Shown: one piece after another, positions 38,901-46,512 of the stretch
How positions within the stretch are numbered: position 1 is the stretch's first letter
How the letters are laid out: each line of letters starts with the position of its first letter
DNA from: Rhizobium sophorae
GTDB lineage: Bacteria; Pseudomonadota; Alphaproteobacteria; Rhizobiales; Rhizobiaceae
Direction of reading: 5' to 3'
NCBI RefSeq assembly: GCF_013087515.1
Contig: NZ_JABFCN010000001.1
Location: 140,808-204,807 of the forward strand
Length of the DNA stretch: 64,000 nt
Made by a program: the position numbers and the translations under genes
Notes under the pieces: generated by a model
Told to the model about the DNA's origin: nothing
The model's input: the letters and a program-made list of their open reading frames with translations, nothing else
The model's database searches: none

Positions 38901-39164
38901 ATGGCACTTATTTTCCCCAATAGAAGCCGCAGCTTCGACGAAGCGCGAAAGGGTGTCCGCTTCACCGGCTATGACGGCATGTTCGAAGTCCGGTTTCTGG
39001 TCGAAGAGGCAGCCCTCGGCAGCGCGATCACCCAGAACTCTTCTGAGGCCGCCTATCTCAATGCCTTTGATGCGGCGCGTTCTTCCATTCAGGAGGCGGC
39101 ATCGAGAGCCTATCAGCATCGACGCGGAAACAACTTTACGCTGACGGCCGCAGATTTTCGCTGA
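38901..39164 (+). CDS. DUF1488-family protein
   Basis: The 87-residue protein includes NRSRSFDEARKGVRFTGYDG and FLVEEAALGSAI, which match the small DUF1488 family of rhizobia and other proteobacteria, function unknown. AAGGA precedes the ATG. It lies 138 bp after the previous small gene. Confidence 0.75.
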   Translation: MALIFPNRSRSFDEARKGVRFTGYDGMFEVRFLVEEAALGSAITQNSSEAAYLNAFDAARSSIQEAASRAYQHRRGNNFTLTAADFR

Positions 39165-39240
39165 TCGCTGGAAGGCGCATGGCGCCGGCGCGCTGAAATG
39201 GCCATCGTCCCGCACTGCCGCCTGAGAGGAGCAAAGCATA

Positions 39241-39573
39241 ATGGTTTGCACGCGATACCGCCCGAAAGACCTGAAGCTGGCGCGCCGCCATATCGTGAAG
39301 GCTGCGCACCGCATTGCCGACCAGGAAAGGGTGATCCGGACACTATCGCTCAAAGGCACCCCCGCCGGAGCGGCCTACGCGCTGCTGGACAGGCTCTACG
39401 ACAATCAACGACGGAAGCTCGCCCGCCTGAAGCTGATCGAAGCGATGCTGAATGAAAGTATGGCCCTCCCCGAGCTCCGCCAGGCCTGCCACCCGCCCGG
39501 CAAGACCAAGACGCATCTACGCCTGGTCTCTCCTGCTGCAGCAAACAGCGGGAACCCGGATCGCTTGCCTTAA
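39241..39573 (+). CDS. Small hypothetical protein
   Basis: This 110-residue basic, helical protein includes DLKLARRHIVKAAHRIADQE and RLYDNQRRKLARLKLIEAML. GAGAGGAGC precedes the ATG. It could bind nucleic acid from its charge, but no domain is recognisable. Confidence 0.6.
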   Translation: MVCTRYRPKDLKLARRHIVKAAHRIADQERVIRTLSLKGTPAGAAYALLDRLYDNQRRKLARLKLIEAMLNESMALPELRQACHPPGKTKTHLRLVSPAAANSGNPDRLP

Positions 39574-39861
39574 GGCGGAGAGCAAGACAGCCCTTCCCGC
39601 CTGTTCATCTTCGATATTTCGATTGACGTGGTATCGGGAAGCCAAGTGGTTTAAGGTGCGGCCTTCAGACCTGCCGCGCCTCTATTATCGATTCTTGGCG
39701 CGGCTTTGCTGCACGATATATGGAACTCCAGACAGACACGGCTAAGCGCTGTCCGATACCAGCCTTCCCATAGGGGCGCGGATTGCTTGATGCATCTTAC
39801 CAACGCGGCTTGCTGAACCAGCATCGCGTTCCATGCCACACGACCACCCACAGGGAAAACG

Positions 39862-40098
39862 ATGACAGACGCACCTGAAAATGAAGCCCTTTTCAACATC
39901 ACCGGACACTATGTGCAGGAATTGAAGGCCGTTCTTCAAAGCGAGAGCATTGTCGAAGGCTCCGACTACGAAAACAGCGCCTTCGACGAAAAACGACGGA
40001 ACGAAGGACTTCATCTGCTCCGCTTCCACAAGACCGGGATCGCGGCGCAGGCGACGCAGATCTGGGAAAAACACAAGACGGCCCGAGCGCATCGATAA
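39862..40098 (+). CDS. Small hypothetical protein
   Basis: The 78-residue cytosolic protein includes LFNITGHYVQELKAVLQSES and LHLLRFHKTGIAAQATQIWE. CAGGGAAAA precedes the ATG. A strong hairpin at 40123-40154 follows, so it is probably a single-gene transcript. The 288 bp before it show no other gene. Confidence 0.6.
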   Translation: MTDAPENEALFNITGHYVQELKAVLQSESIVEGSDYENSAFDEKRRNEGLHLLRFHKTGIAAQATQIWEKHKTARAHR

Positions 40099-40122
40099 AA
40101 CGGCACGAAGCCAATTCTTCGA

Positions 40123-40154
40123 CCGCTCCTCCGATCCTCGATCCGGAGGAGCGG
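40123..40154 (+). terminator. Hairpin after the 39862 gene
   Basis: CCGCTCCTCCG (40123-40133), a 9-base loop and CGGAGGAGCGG (40144-40154) form a perfect 11-bp stem. A T-run is absent. Confidence 0.65.
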
Positions 40155-40196
40155 CGTTGGCACGTCCAACTCAACATTTCCATGGAAGGAAAAATC

Positions 40197-40379
40197 ATGA
40201 CCAATGACACAACGAAAAAGCTCCAACCCGCCAAAGCGGCCGGGGCTGACGCACCCTACGACGTCATCTATTTCGCGAAGAAACACCGCATTTCCAACGA
40301 GGATGCCAAGGATATCATCGAAAAACACGGCGCCAATCGCAAAGAGGCGGACAAGGCCGGCCGGCGCATCAGCGCCTGA
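40197..40379 (+). CDS. DUF3606-family protein
   Basis: The 60-residue protein ends YDVIYFAKKHRISNEDAKDI with EKHGANRKEADKAG, the signature of DUF3606, a small rhizobial family of unknown role. The ATG at 40197 with GGAAGGA is preferred to one five codons upstream. Confidence 0.8.
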   Translation: MTNDTTKKLQPAKAAGADAPYDVIYFAKKHRISNEDAKDIIEKHGANRKEADKAGRRISA

Positions 40380-40404
40380 AGCTTGAATGGCCCGGCAGAC
40401 GTTC

Positions 40405-40559
40405 AATGCATGTCCTCGTCCCAAAACCGCTGCAACTTTGGATGACATGCATTGGCATTACAACGCTGCGCGTCTTTCAGACACGCAAAGGACGCTGTAA
40501 CAGTTTCAATCGACGCATCGTGCTTTCCGAAAATCGATTCCGATTTCGGGGCCGATGCG
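40405..40559. repeat. Three-part mosaic of palindromic repeats
   Basis: Three stem-loops stand in a row. The first is AATGCATGTC / GACATGCATT (40405-40414, 40444-40453), a perfect 10-bp stem. The second pairs TTACA-CGCTG...CGCTGTAA over about 40458-40500. The third pairs GCATCG / CGATGC around CCGAAAATCGATTCCGATTT (about 40518-40559). Each resembles a separate rhizobial repeat module, so this is a composite element between two small genes. Confidence 0.7.
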
Positions 40560-40782
40560 CTAGCGACTGCCGATGCCACGATGCAACATCGCCGGACGAA
40601 TTAACCCTACTGGCTTACCTTAACATCAGCATCCGCTTGAATACATCCGCTCCTATGCCATCGTAGCTTCACGACAACACTTCTGGTTCCTGAAGCAGCT
40701 CGCCGGAACCGCGGCCCGCCTTTCCCTGGAGAGGCCGGCTTGCCTTCATAGGGCCCGAGCTCGATCAAATGGAGGGTGCGCC

Positions 40783-40983
40783 ATGAACAACGTCTTGGAA
40801 TTTCGTCCAAAATGCCCGCATGTCGAAAGCCTGTCCGACTGCCGGGAAGCCCTTGAACCGGCCGTGATGAAAATCGTCAGCGACGCCGTCGGCAGGGGAT
40901 ACACGGCCGCGGAAGCAGCCATGGTGATTGCCGATATCGCCGACGACTACATCCTGATGCTGTCGCGGCAACCTCGGCGTTGA
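40783..40983 (+). CDS. Small hypothetical protein
   Basis: This 66-residue protein includes LEPAVMKIVSDAVGRGYTAA and EAAMVIADIADDYILMLSRQ, a compact helical pattern. ATGGAGGGTG precedes the ATG. No family is recognised. It is the last of the plus-strand small genes. Confidence 0.6.
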   Translation: MNNVLEFRPKCPHVESLSDCREALEPAVMKIVSDAVGRGYTAAEAAMVIADIADDYILMLSRQPRR

Positions 40984-41527
40984 CACGCTTTGTGGGCGCG
41001 CAGCTGTGCCTTCTTGAGCCATCGCATTTGACGAAAACATGGCTTCGCCGGCTGCCAATAGCCGGGAGCAAAGTCTTTCCGTGAACTGCTTGGAGTGGAC
41101 CGCGCAGCAACTGCAGGGGTAGCAGTGGTACAGGAGACGAGACCTGCCGCGCGATCCGCCGGCAAAACCCCTGATATTGCCGGAAGTTCCCGGCAGAGAA
41201 ACGACGCCACGACCCCGGAAATTCCGCCGAGGATCATCGACAACCTGCCCGGGCACGTTGCGACCATCACACCGATAAGCTCCCGCCGGGCGAAAACCGA
41301 CAGGCACATTAGAACGCCAACGAAAAACCCCGCCGGAGCGGGGCTTTCAGCAGTTCCAAGTGGAGCAAGCCGAACATTCGGCCCGCGTTTTAAACAAAAT
41401 CGATCATTTCAATCCGGCAAAAGCACCTCTTTCGCGAGCGTTCACGGCGCTGCTCTGGTCCGCTCAATCTTTGAATCATTGCTGTAATGTGGCGTGTAAT
41501 GATTACTTGCGACGTGCCCCTCCCCAC
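40984..41527. other. Gap with an intrinsic terminator (41323-41347)
   Basis: No gene is supported. At 41323-41347 AAACCCCGC-cgga-GCGGGGCTTT forms a classical terminator for the plus strand, although the nearest plus-strand gene ends 340 bp earlier. A short unrecognised transcript could therefore end here. Confidence 0.5.
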
Positions 41528-41713
41528 CTAACGCCACCTTGGCTGGCGCGGCGGAGCATTGGCCTGGATTTCATGCAGCGGCGCCCGAGACCCGAGCAAT
41601 TTCTTCAGCTTCTTCTCCTCCGCCGGGCCGATCCCGAATTTGCGGCAATGTTCCGCAACATCGTGCTCTCGTGGGCCGGGAATGCGAACTTGGCGATTGC
41701 TCATGCTCTTCAT
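41528..41713 (-). CDS. Small hypothetical protein
   Basis: The 61-residue basic protein (NRQVRIPGPREHDVAEHCRK, IGPAEEKKLKKLLG) has an AGGAGG box just before its ATG at 41713. The overlapping plus-strand frame lacks such support. Function is unknown. Confidence 0.6.
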   Translation of the reverse strand: MKSMSNRQVRIPGPREHDVAEHCRKFGIGPAEEKKLKKLLGSRAPLHEIQANAPPRQPRWR

Positions 41714-41985
41714 GACTGTTTCCTCCTGAGAGGAAAACCAGCAGGGCGCCGTTTTGTTCGCTAGCGACGTCTAAAATTTAGGGGTTTGTTTGCTTCGGTT
41801 TGGGGCGAGTGAGTCTGCTGACGCCCTGGTGCTCGAAGGAGGTCAAATGAGGGTTCCACCTTTCTAAACGTCGCCCCGATCCACGGATCAAAAATCCGCC
41901 GAGCTGTGTGCTGCGGTCAAGGAGATCGGTCATCTCTGCTTGAAGAGTGCCTGTCTTCCTCGCAAGGGATTACAGATCGAGCCCA

Positions 41986-42366
41986 TCAATTGATCTTCAA
42001 CCAATGCCGAAGCGCCGCCACCGCGCCATCGCTCGCATAGGCAATGATGCCCCCAATCGTCAGTCCCGCAAAGGCAATCAACCCCGATATCCCATAGCCG
42101 ATCGTCTTCATCCGCTTCCACTCTTCAAGCGCCGGCCCGACCGCCTCCTGGTTCTTCTCGACGGTCTCCTTGAGGCTCTTGATCTCCTCGCGGATCTGCA
42201 CATCCGCGCCGCCGCTGATCGCCACCCGGGTGTCGAGGCGGGCGGTCTGCCTGGCCTGCTCGTCGAGCCGCTTGTGGATCACGGCGCGGCTGTCGTGGGC
42301 GCTGGCCTTTTCGTCGCTCACCTCGTTGCGCAGAAGCGCGACGTTTTCCTCGATGCCTGTCAGCCT
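41986..42366 (-). pseudogene. DUF1515-type phage-associated protein, 5' deleted
   Basis: The C-terminal ~125 residues (LTGIEENVALLRNEV, KASAHDSRAVIHKRLDEQ, ISGGADVQIREEIKSLKE, then one membrane segment YGISGLIAFAGLTIGGIIAY) match DUF1515 proteins of rhizobial prophages. The frame stays open upstream of the only start (GTG 42321) and runs into the end of the spike-like gene. The usual first ~45 residues are therefore missing, and the two genes are probably fused by a deletion. Confidence 0.65.
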
Positions 42367-42569
42367 GCCCTCAGCGCGACGATCGCCGCGTGAACCGGCA
42401 GGATCGTCCCGGCCGGCACGTTTCTGAAGATGACCGGATCCATATCCCGCCGCGGCGCGATGGCAACATCGCCCGCCGTGCCGATATAAAGCGCGCGCGC
42501 ACCGACGATGGCGCTATCATTCGGCGTCACCACTGCGGCCCGCGAGGCCGGGGCAATCGAAGGGTCCAT
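42360..42569 (-). pseudogene. Phage/GTA spike-base-like protein, 3' truncated
   Basis: The 69-residue product (AAVVTPNDSAIVGARALYIG, DPVIFRNVPAGTILPVHA) matches the small spike-base proteins found in gene transfer agents and prophages. Those normally end in an extra ~10-residue tail such as a TGTTA-xx-ALY pattern. Here the frame ends IVALRAG at the junction with the DUF1515 gene. AAGGA precedes the ATG. Confidence 0.6.
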
Positions 42570-42666
42570 TGCAGTTTTCCTTGTGAGAGGGGCGCGCTAC
42601 CCAGCCCGATCCCGATGTGATCGAAGATGAGAGGTCAGGCGGAAGTGGATGAGGATCAACGACGAG

Positions 42667-42812
42667 CTGGGAGCTGGCCGGACGGTCACAGACACACCGA
42701 TCGGGGGCGGCGTCGACCTGGCCGACATCACCTTCTGGATTCAAATTTCGCAGCTTGGATTTACGGTAGTCTTAACTGATTTGCCGGGGGGTGATCAAGC
42801 GCTAATCGAGTC
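42667..42812. repeat. Partial copy of the 390-bp repeat (R0)
   Basis: The segment GACATCACCTTC ... TTCAAATTTCGCAGC ... GGATTTACGGTAGTC ... GGGGTGATCAAG recurs with changes at about 43080-43180 and 44690-44800. Only the middle part of the repeat unit is present here. In R0 and R2 the plus frame reads DL(V/A)DITF, which suggests the unit carries the 3' end of a lost gene. Confidence 0.65.
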
Positions 42813-42869
42813 TGAAATCCAGCCTGCTCGACCCAGTGGGCACCGGAACATCTTACGAAGCGCCGGCGG

Positions 42870-43263
42870 TGGATTTGGCAAACCGCGCTCCCCACCCTCC
42901 GTCATCCTCGGGCTTGTCCCGAGGATCTATGCCCGCTGCCCGTGGAGGCCAACGTAGATCCTCGGGACAAGCCCGAGGATGACGGAGCAAGAGGCAAGCT
43001 CTGCGGCAAACTCGCGATGGTGGCTCAGTGCAGCTGGCCGGCTCTCAAGCCTTGGCGAATGGGCGCGTACTATCGGAGGGCGGCGCCGACTTAGTCGGCA
43101 TCACCTCCGAATTCAAATCTCGTAGCCTGGAATTGCGGTAGTGATAACGGCTGTGTCAGGGGGTGATCAAGAGCTTTTGATCGCAGGTCATGCGCCGGTT
43201 TGAAATCGCCCCAATCGGCGGCAAAACCCCTCACCGCTTTTCGAGCCTTCAGCTCCGGCGTAC
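42870..43263. repeat. Direct repeat R1 (~394 bp), upstream of the hydrolase
   Basis: R1 runs from a GGATTTGGCAAACCGCG start through a palindrome (42897-42987) to CTTCAGCTCCGGCGTACAAT. It matches R2 (44489-44882) along its whole length at an estimated 80-85% by eye, in the same orientation. The two copies bracket the dienelactone hydrolase gene. Confidence 0.8.
42897..42987. repeat. Perfect 33-bp inverted repeat (nested palindrome)
   Basis: The arms 42897-42929 and 42955-42987 are exact reverse complements, from CTCCGTCATCCTCGGGC onward. Each arm itself contains CCTCGGG-CTTGT-CCCGAGG. It belongs to the CTCCGTCAT...GACGGAG repeat family also present at 44515, 51678 and 61531. Confidence 0.88.
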
Positions 43264-43300
43264 AATACGCCGGCTGTTGATCAAACGGTGGAGAAGTTCA

Positions 43301-44146
43301 GTGAAAACCGCGAGACATTTTCTTTGCCTCGTCGCTTTTCTCAGCGTCACGTTCGCTGGAGACCCAGCTGGTGCCGACGAACTGGTTCACTTCGAAAGCG
43401 CGCCCGTCAAGCTAAGCCCATTTCGGATAAGCAAGGCGAGAGAACAGGGAGAAATTCTTTCTCAACCGCAAGGTACGCCCCTGCTGGGATATCTGTCCCG
43501 CCCCCGGGGTGACGGCCCCTTCCCGGCGGTCGTCGTCCTGCACGGATGCGAGGGTATGCGTCTGAGCATCAAAGACCTCTGGCCGAAACGACTGGTCTCA
43601 TGGGGCTACGTCGTGCTCACCGTCGATAGCCTCACCACCCGTAACCTCAAGGACACGTGTCAAAGCCATCTCCCCGATCGCGTCTTCGACGCCTATGGCG
43701 CTTTGAATTTTTTATCGAAACAAAGCTTTGTTGATATCAGGCGTGTTGCCTTGATGGGCTTTTCAACGGGCGGCACAGCGACGCTGGAGGGAACAAAAAT
43801 CGAAGGCAACGAACAGCTGATGGACCACAAATTCCAAGCGGCGGTTGCCTACTATCCCCTCTGTGCGGCAACTCAGGGCGATGCGACGGTGCCGATCCTG
43901 ATTTTGACTGGCGATCGAGACAATTGGAGCCCGGCCGACCGATGCCGGAAGAGGCTTGTCAGTCTTAGTGACGACAGTCCGCCCATCGAGCTCAATATCT
44001 ACAAGGGTACCTACCACGATTTCGACGCGCCGGAGTTTAAGGTGGGAAGGAGGGTGTTGGGTCACATCGAAAAATACAATCCGGACGCCGCGGGAAAGTC
44101 GATCCGCAGCGTTCGCACATTCCTTCGAGAGTACCTTTCGAACTAG
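43301..44146 (+). CDS. Secreted dienelactone hydrolase-family protein
   Basis: This 281-residue alpha/beta hydrolase has a signal peptide (ARHFLCLVAFLSVTFAGDPAGA), the oxyanion strand VVVLHGCEGMR, nucleophile Ser in MGFSTGGTA, acid Asp in TGDRDNWSP and His in TYHDFDAP. The start is GTG at 43301 with a GGAG box; longer frames upstream run into repeat R1. The substrate is unknown. The gene lies exactly between the direct repeats, like a cargo gene. Confidence 0.85.
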   Translation: MKTARHFLCLVAFLSVTFAGDPAGADELVHFESAPVKLSPFRISKAREQGEILSQPQGTPLLGYLSRPRGDGPFPAVVVLHGCEGMRLSIKDLWPKRLVSWGYVVLTVDSLTTRNLKDTCQSHLPDRVFDAYGALNFLSKQSFVDIRRVALMGFSTGGTATLEGTKIEGNEQLMDHKFQAAVAYYPLCAATQGDATVPILILTGDRDNWSPADRCRKRLVSLSDDSPPIELNIYKGTYHDFDAPEFKVGRRVLGHIEKYNPDAAGKSIRSVRTFLREYLSN

Positions 44147-44227
44147 AGTCCGAGCTTTGTCCGCTTGAGCGCCGATCCTGTTGAAATACGACGCTCGGTG
44201 TTATGATGGGATGCTCGCAAGAGGAGC

Positions 44228-44407
44228 GTGATTTGGATCTACTCTGTCATCGGCGTCTTGATCGGCGTGTTATTGCCCGGTCTCGCGATCTGGTTTGGCA
44301 TCTCACCGTCATTATCAGAGCGAAAATCGTGCCTCCCGCAGCCGAGTGGTAACTCAGTACAGCCGTATGATGCCAATATCACGGACACGGGCAACGAAGG
44401 GGCCTAG
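44228..44407 (+). CDS. Possible small membrane protein
   Basis: A 59-codon frame from GTG encodes one clear membrane helix (IYSVIGVLIGVLLPGLAIWF) and a polar tail. AAGAGGAG lies just upstream but is unusually close to the GTG. It sits 81 bp after the hydrolase, inside the repeat-bracketed segment. No family is recognised. Confidence 0.4.
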   Translation: MIWIYSVIGVLIGVLLPGLAIWFGISPSLSERKSCLPQPSGNSVQPYDANITDTGNEGA

Positions 44408-44488
44408 ATGAAGTTCGAAACCATTTCTGGGGCATGAGGCGCGTGCTTCAATCACCGCATTGGCTTGCTGAAGATTGCGCGCCGGCTG

Positions 44489-44882
44489 GGGTTTGGCGGA
44501 AACGCACCCCCATTCTCCGTCATTCCAGGCCTTGAGCCTGGAATCCATGCCCGCTGACGATAGAGGCCAGCGTGGATCCTCGGGTCAAGCCCGAGGAGGA
44601 CGGAGCAAGGGGTGGGCTGCGGGACAAATCCGAGATGGTGGCTCAGTGACGCTGGCCAACTCGCAAGCCTTGGCGAATGGCGCGTACGATTGGAGGGCAG
44701 CGCCGACTTGGTCGACATTACCTTTGAATTCAAATTTCGCAGCCTGGATTTACAGTAGTCATAACGGATGTGTCGGGAGGTGATCAAGGGCTTTTGACTG
44801 CAGGTCATGCGCCGGTTTGAAATCGGCCCGATCGACGGCAGAAAGCCTCACCGCTTTGCGAGCCTTCAGGTCCGGCGTACAA
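44489..44882. repeat. Direct repeat R2 (~394 bp), upstream of higBA
   Basis: This is the second full copy of R1, beginning GGTTTGGCGGAAACGC, with a palindrome of the CTCCGTCAT family at 44515-44605 and ending GGTCCGGCGTACAAT. Its end abuts the shortened HigB gene within 10 bp. Mismatches between R1 and R2 show the duplication is not recent. Confidence 0.8.
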
Positions 44883-44891
44883 TGAGCTGAC

Positions 44892-45058
44892 ATGAAGTCA
44901 CTCTTTCCGGCAACCGACAAGGTCGGACGGCACCATGTGTTCAACATTGGCGGCAACAAGCTGCGATTGATTGCGGTGGTCCATTACACATTCAAGAAGG
45001 TCTATATCCAGAAGATTATGGACCATGCGGAATACGACAAAGGAACATGGAAGGCTTA
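44892..45058 (+). pseudogene. higB: HigB-family toxin, N-terminally truncated
   Basis: The 55 residues (SLFPATDKVGRHHVFNIGGN, KLRLIAVVHYTFKKVYIQ, DHAEYDKGTWKA) match the C-terminal half of HigB/RelE-type mRNA interferases, which are normally ~95-105 residues. The N-terminal ~40 residues are missing. An in-frame TGA lies three codons before the ATG, and repeat R2 ends there. The toxin is therefore probably inactive, though the antitoxin gene behind it is whole. Confidence 0.75.
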
Positions 45059-45063
45059 GCCCG

Positions 45064-45471
45064 ATGAGCGCACTTGTAAAACTGGTCAGTGAGCACTGGA
45101 TACATGTAGCCCCTCTTCTTGCCATGCCGACCAATGACGCTGAATATGATCGTCTCGTGGAGCAACTTGACGAGATCCTGGCTGAAGTCGGCGACGACGA
45201 GGGTCATCCTTTGGCGTTGCTTGCATCGCGTATGGGAGACCTTGTCGAGGCCTATGACGAGCAAAACCGCCCAATGCCTCCGGTGACCGGAGCTGATGCA
45301 CTGCGTTACATCATGGAAGAGCGGAATCTTGGCCAGTCCGAGGTGCCGGAAGTCGGCGCTCAGTCCGTCGTGTCCGAGATTCTCAGAGGAAAGAGACAAA
45401 TCAACGTCCGACAGGCTCGCGCGCTGAGTGAGCGATTCTTCATTCCAGCGACGGTATTTCTATCGCTTTGA
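45064..45471 (+). CDS. higA: HigA-type antitoxin (XRE HTH)
   Basis: This 135-residue protein has an N-terminal HigA segment (YDRLVEQLDEILAEVGDDEG, HPLALLASRMGDLVEAYDEQ) and a C-terminal XRE helix-turn-helix (YIMEERNLGQSEVPEVGAQS, VSEILRGKRQINVRQARALS). It starts five bases after the higB stop. The sequence looks complete, so it could still bind DNA or neutralise other HigB toxins. Confidence 0.88.
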   Translation: MSALVKLVSEHWIHVAPLLAMPTNDAEYDRLVEQLDEILAEVGDDEGHPLALLASRMGDLVEAYDEQNRPMPPVTGADALRYIMEERNLGQSEVPEVGAQSVVSEILRGKRQINVRQARALSERFFIPATVFLSL

Positions 45472-45493
45472 AGATGGAGATGCATGGCGGCGC

Positions 45494-45892
45494 TCAAGGG
45501 AAGATGCCCGCCATTTTGAGTTTGCCGCAGAATGCCGACATCGCTTTCGCGACGCCCTCGCTGCAGGGAAACTTGAACGGTCGCGTGGCTTCCTCGGTCA
45601 AAACCGGCTCGCCTGTTGCGGCGTCACGGCCGGTAACATGCTTCGTCAGCAGGATGCCGCAGGCCTCGCCGGCGGCCTCGTCGATCGCCATCTGGACATC
45701 GCCAAGATAGGTATCGCTGGGGATGTCGATGATGAAGGCCGTGAAAAATCTCACGCCTCGGCTCCCCGCCACAGCCTTGACCAGGCTTGCATGCGCCTCG
45801 GAGACCTCAATCTCCTTCTCCGGCGGCCACATCACATCACTTGCAGGCCACTCATCATCTTCCACGGCTTCGCCGATCGGCTGCTCGCGCAT
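45494..45892 (-). CDS. Hypothetical protein with LexA box
   Basis: The 132-residue protein reads SLVKAVAGSRGVRFFTAFII and YLGDVQMAIDEAAGEACGIL, soluble, with no family I recognise. The ATG at 45892 follows GGAGAG; one five codons upstream is possible. A perfect GTTC-N7-GTTC LexA box lies 49 bp upstream (45941-45955), so it is predicted to be induced by DNA damage (inference). Confidence 0.65.
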   Translation of the reverse strand: MREQPIGEAVEDDEWPASDVMWPPEKEIEVSEAHASLVKAVAGSRGVRFFTAFIIDIPSDTYLGDVQMAIDEAAGEACGILLTKHVTGRDAATGEPVLTEEATRPFKFPCSEGVAKAMSAFCGKLKMAGIFP

Positions 45893-45940
45893 ATCCGCTC
45901 TCCACATCTTCGGTTTTCAGATGGCGGCCGCCGCGCCGAT

Positions 45941-45955
45941 GTTCTTATTATGTTC
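45941..45955 (-). promoter_or_regulatory. LexA (SOS) box before the 45494 gene
   Basis: GTTC-ttattat-GTTC fits the alphaproteobacterial LexA consensus GTTCN7GTTC exactly, and it lies 49 bp before the gene start. A second box with nearly the same spacer is found before yedK. Confidence 0.75.
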
Positions 45956-46128
45956 TGATAACGGAGAGAGTCAAGACGGATGTTTTGGTATGCGCTGCCT
46001 TCCAGGGCAACCGCCAGAGAACGGGCATGATCAAGAGATCTGCACCGTCCCCCGGCCCTGCCTTAAAACCCCGCTTGAGCACGACCTTGCCCGGGGCTCC
46101 GGCTGCGACCGCATTCTGCGCCGTCACG

Positions 46129-46512
46129 CTAGGCACCGCTCCTGGCAGGGCTGAGGTGGGTCAGTACGCAGCGCCACCTGTTACCCTCCCGGTGATAGAC
46201 GTCGGTGATCCATTCGTCGGCTGATATCGGTTCGCCGCGGAACATGCCGGTGTTCTGCCCGCGACCGGTAACCGTGGCGACATTGCCGAGCAGATGGACG
46301 TGATGCGTCGTCTTGGTCATCGTGTCATGGCTCAGGACAGCGGATCCAATCGCCGAAAGAATAGCCTGTGCAGGGATTGGGCCACGCTCAGGCGTCACCA
46401 GCACCCAGTCCTTCGTGATGCAGGCGGCGATCCGGGCGGGATCGTTGGAAACCATCGCCGCGTTGAAGGCGCGCTCAGCCGCCTCGAGCGCTGCAAGGGC
46501 CGCGGCACTCAC
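46129..46512 (-). CDS. SnoaL/DUF4440-like (NTF2-fold) protein
   Basis: The 127-residue protein has a cone-like NTF2 fold pattern (AALEAAERAFNAAMVSNDPA, TKDWVLVTPERGPIPAQAIL, GRGQNTGMFRGEPISADEWI). The start is GTG, overlapping the stop of the VOC gene as GTGA, so translation is coupled. Function is unknown. Confidence 0.75.
   Translation of the reverse strand: MSAAALAALEAAERAFNAAMVSNDPARIAACITKDWVLVTPERGPIPAQAILSAIGSAVLSHDTMTKTTHHVHLLGNVATVTGRGQNTGMFRGEPISADEWITDVYHREGNRWRCVLTHLSPARSGA

Noticed and set aside
38271..40783. ECF/EcfG-type (GGAAC...CGTT) promoters before the small genes
   Set aside because: Several GGAAC or GGTTCC words occur, but none had a matching -10 at the right spacing before a start codon.
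41095..41487. Plus-strand 130-codon frame
   Set aside because: It runs through the intrinsic terminator at 41323-41347 and has no ribosome site.
41360..41764. Plus-strand 134-codon frame
   Set aside because: The opposite strand has a small gene with a strong AGGAGG box; this frame has no support.
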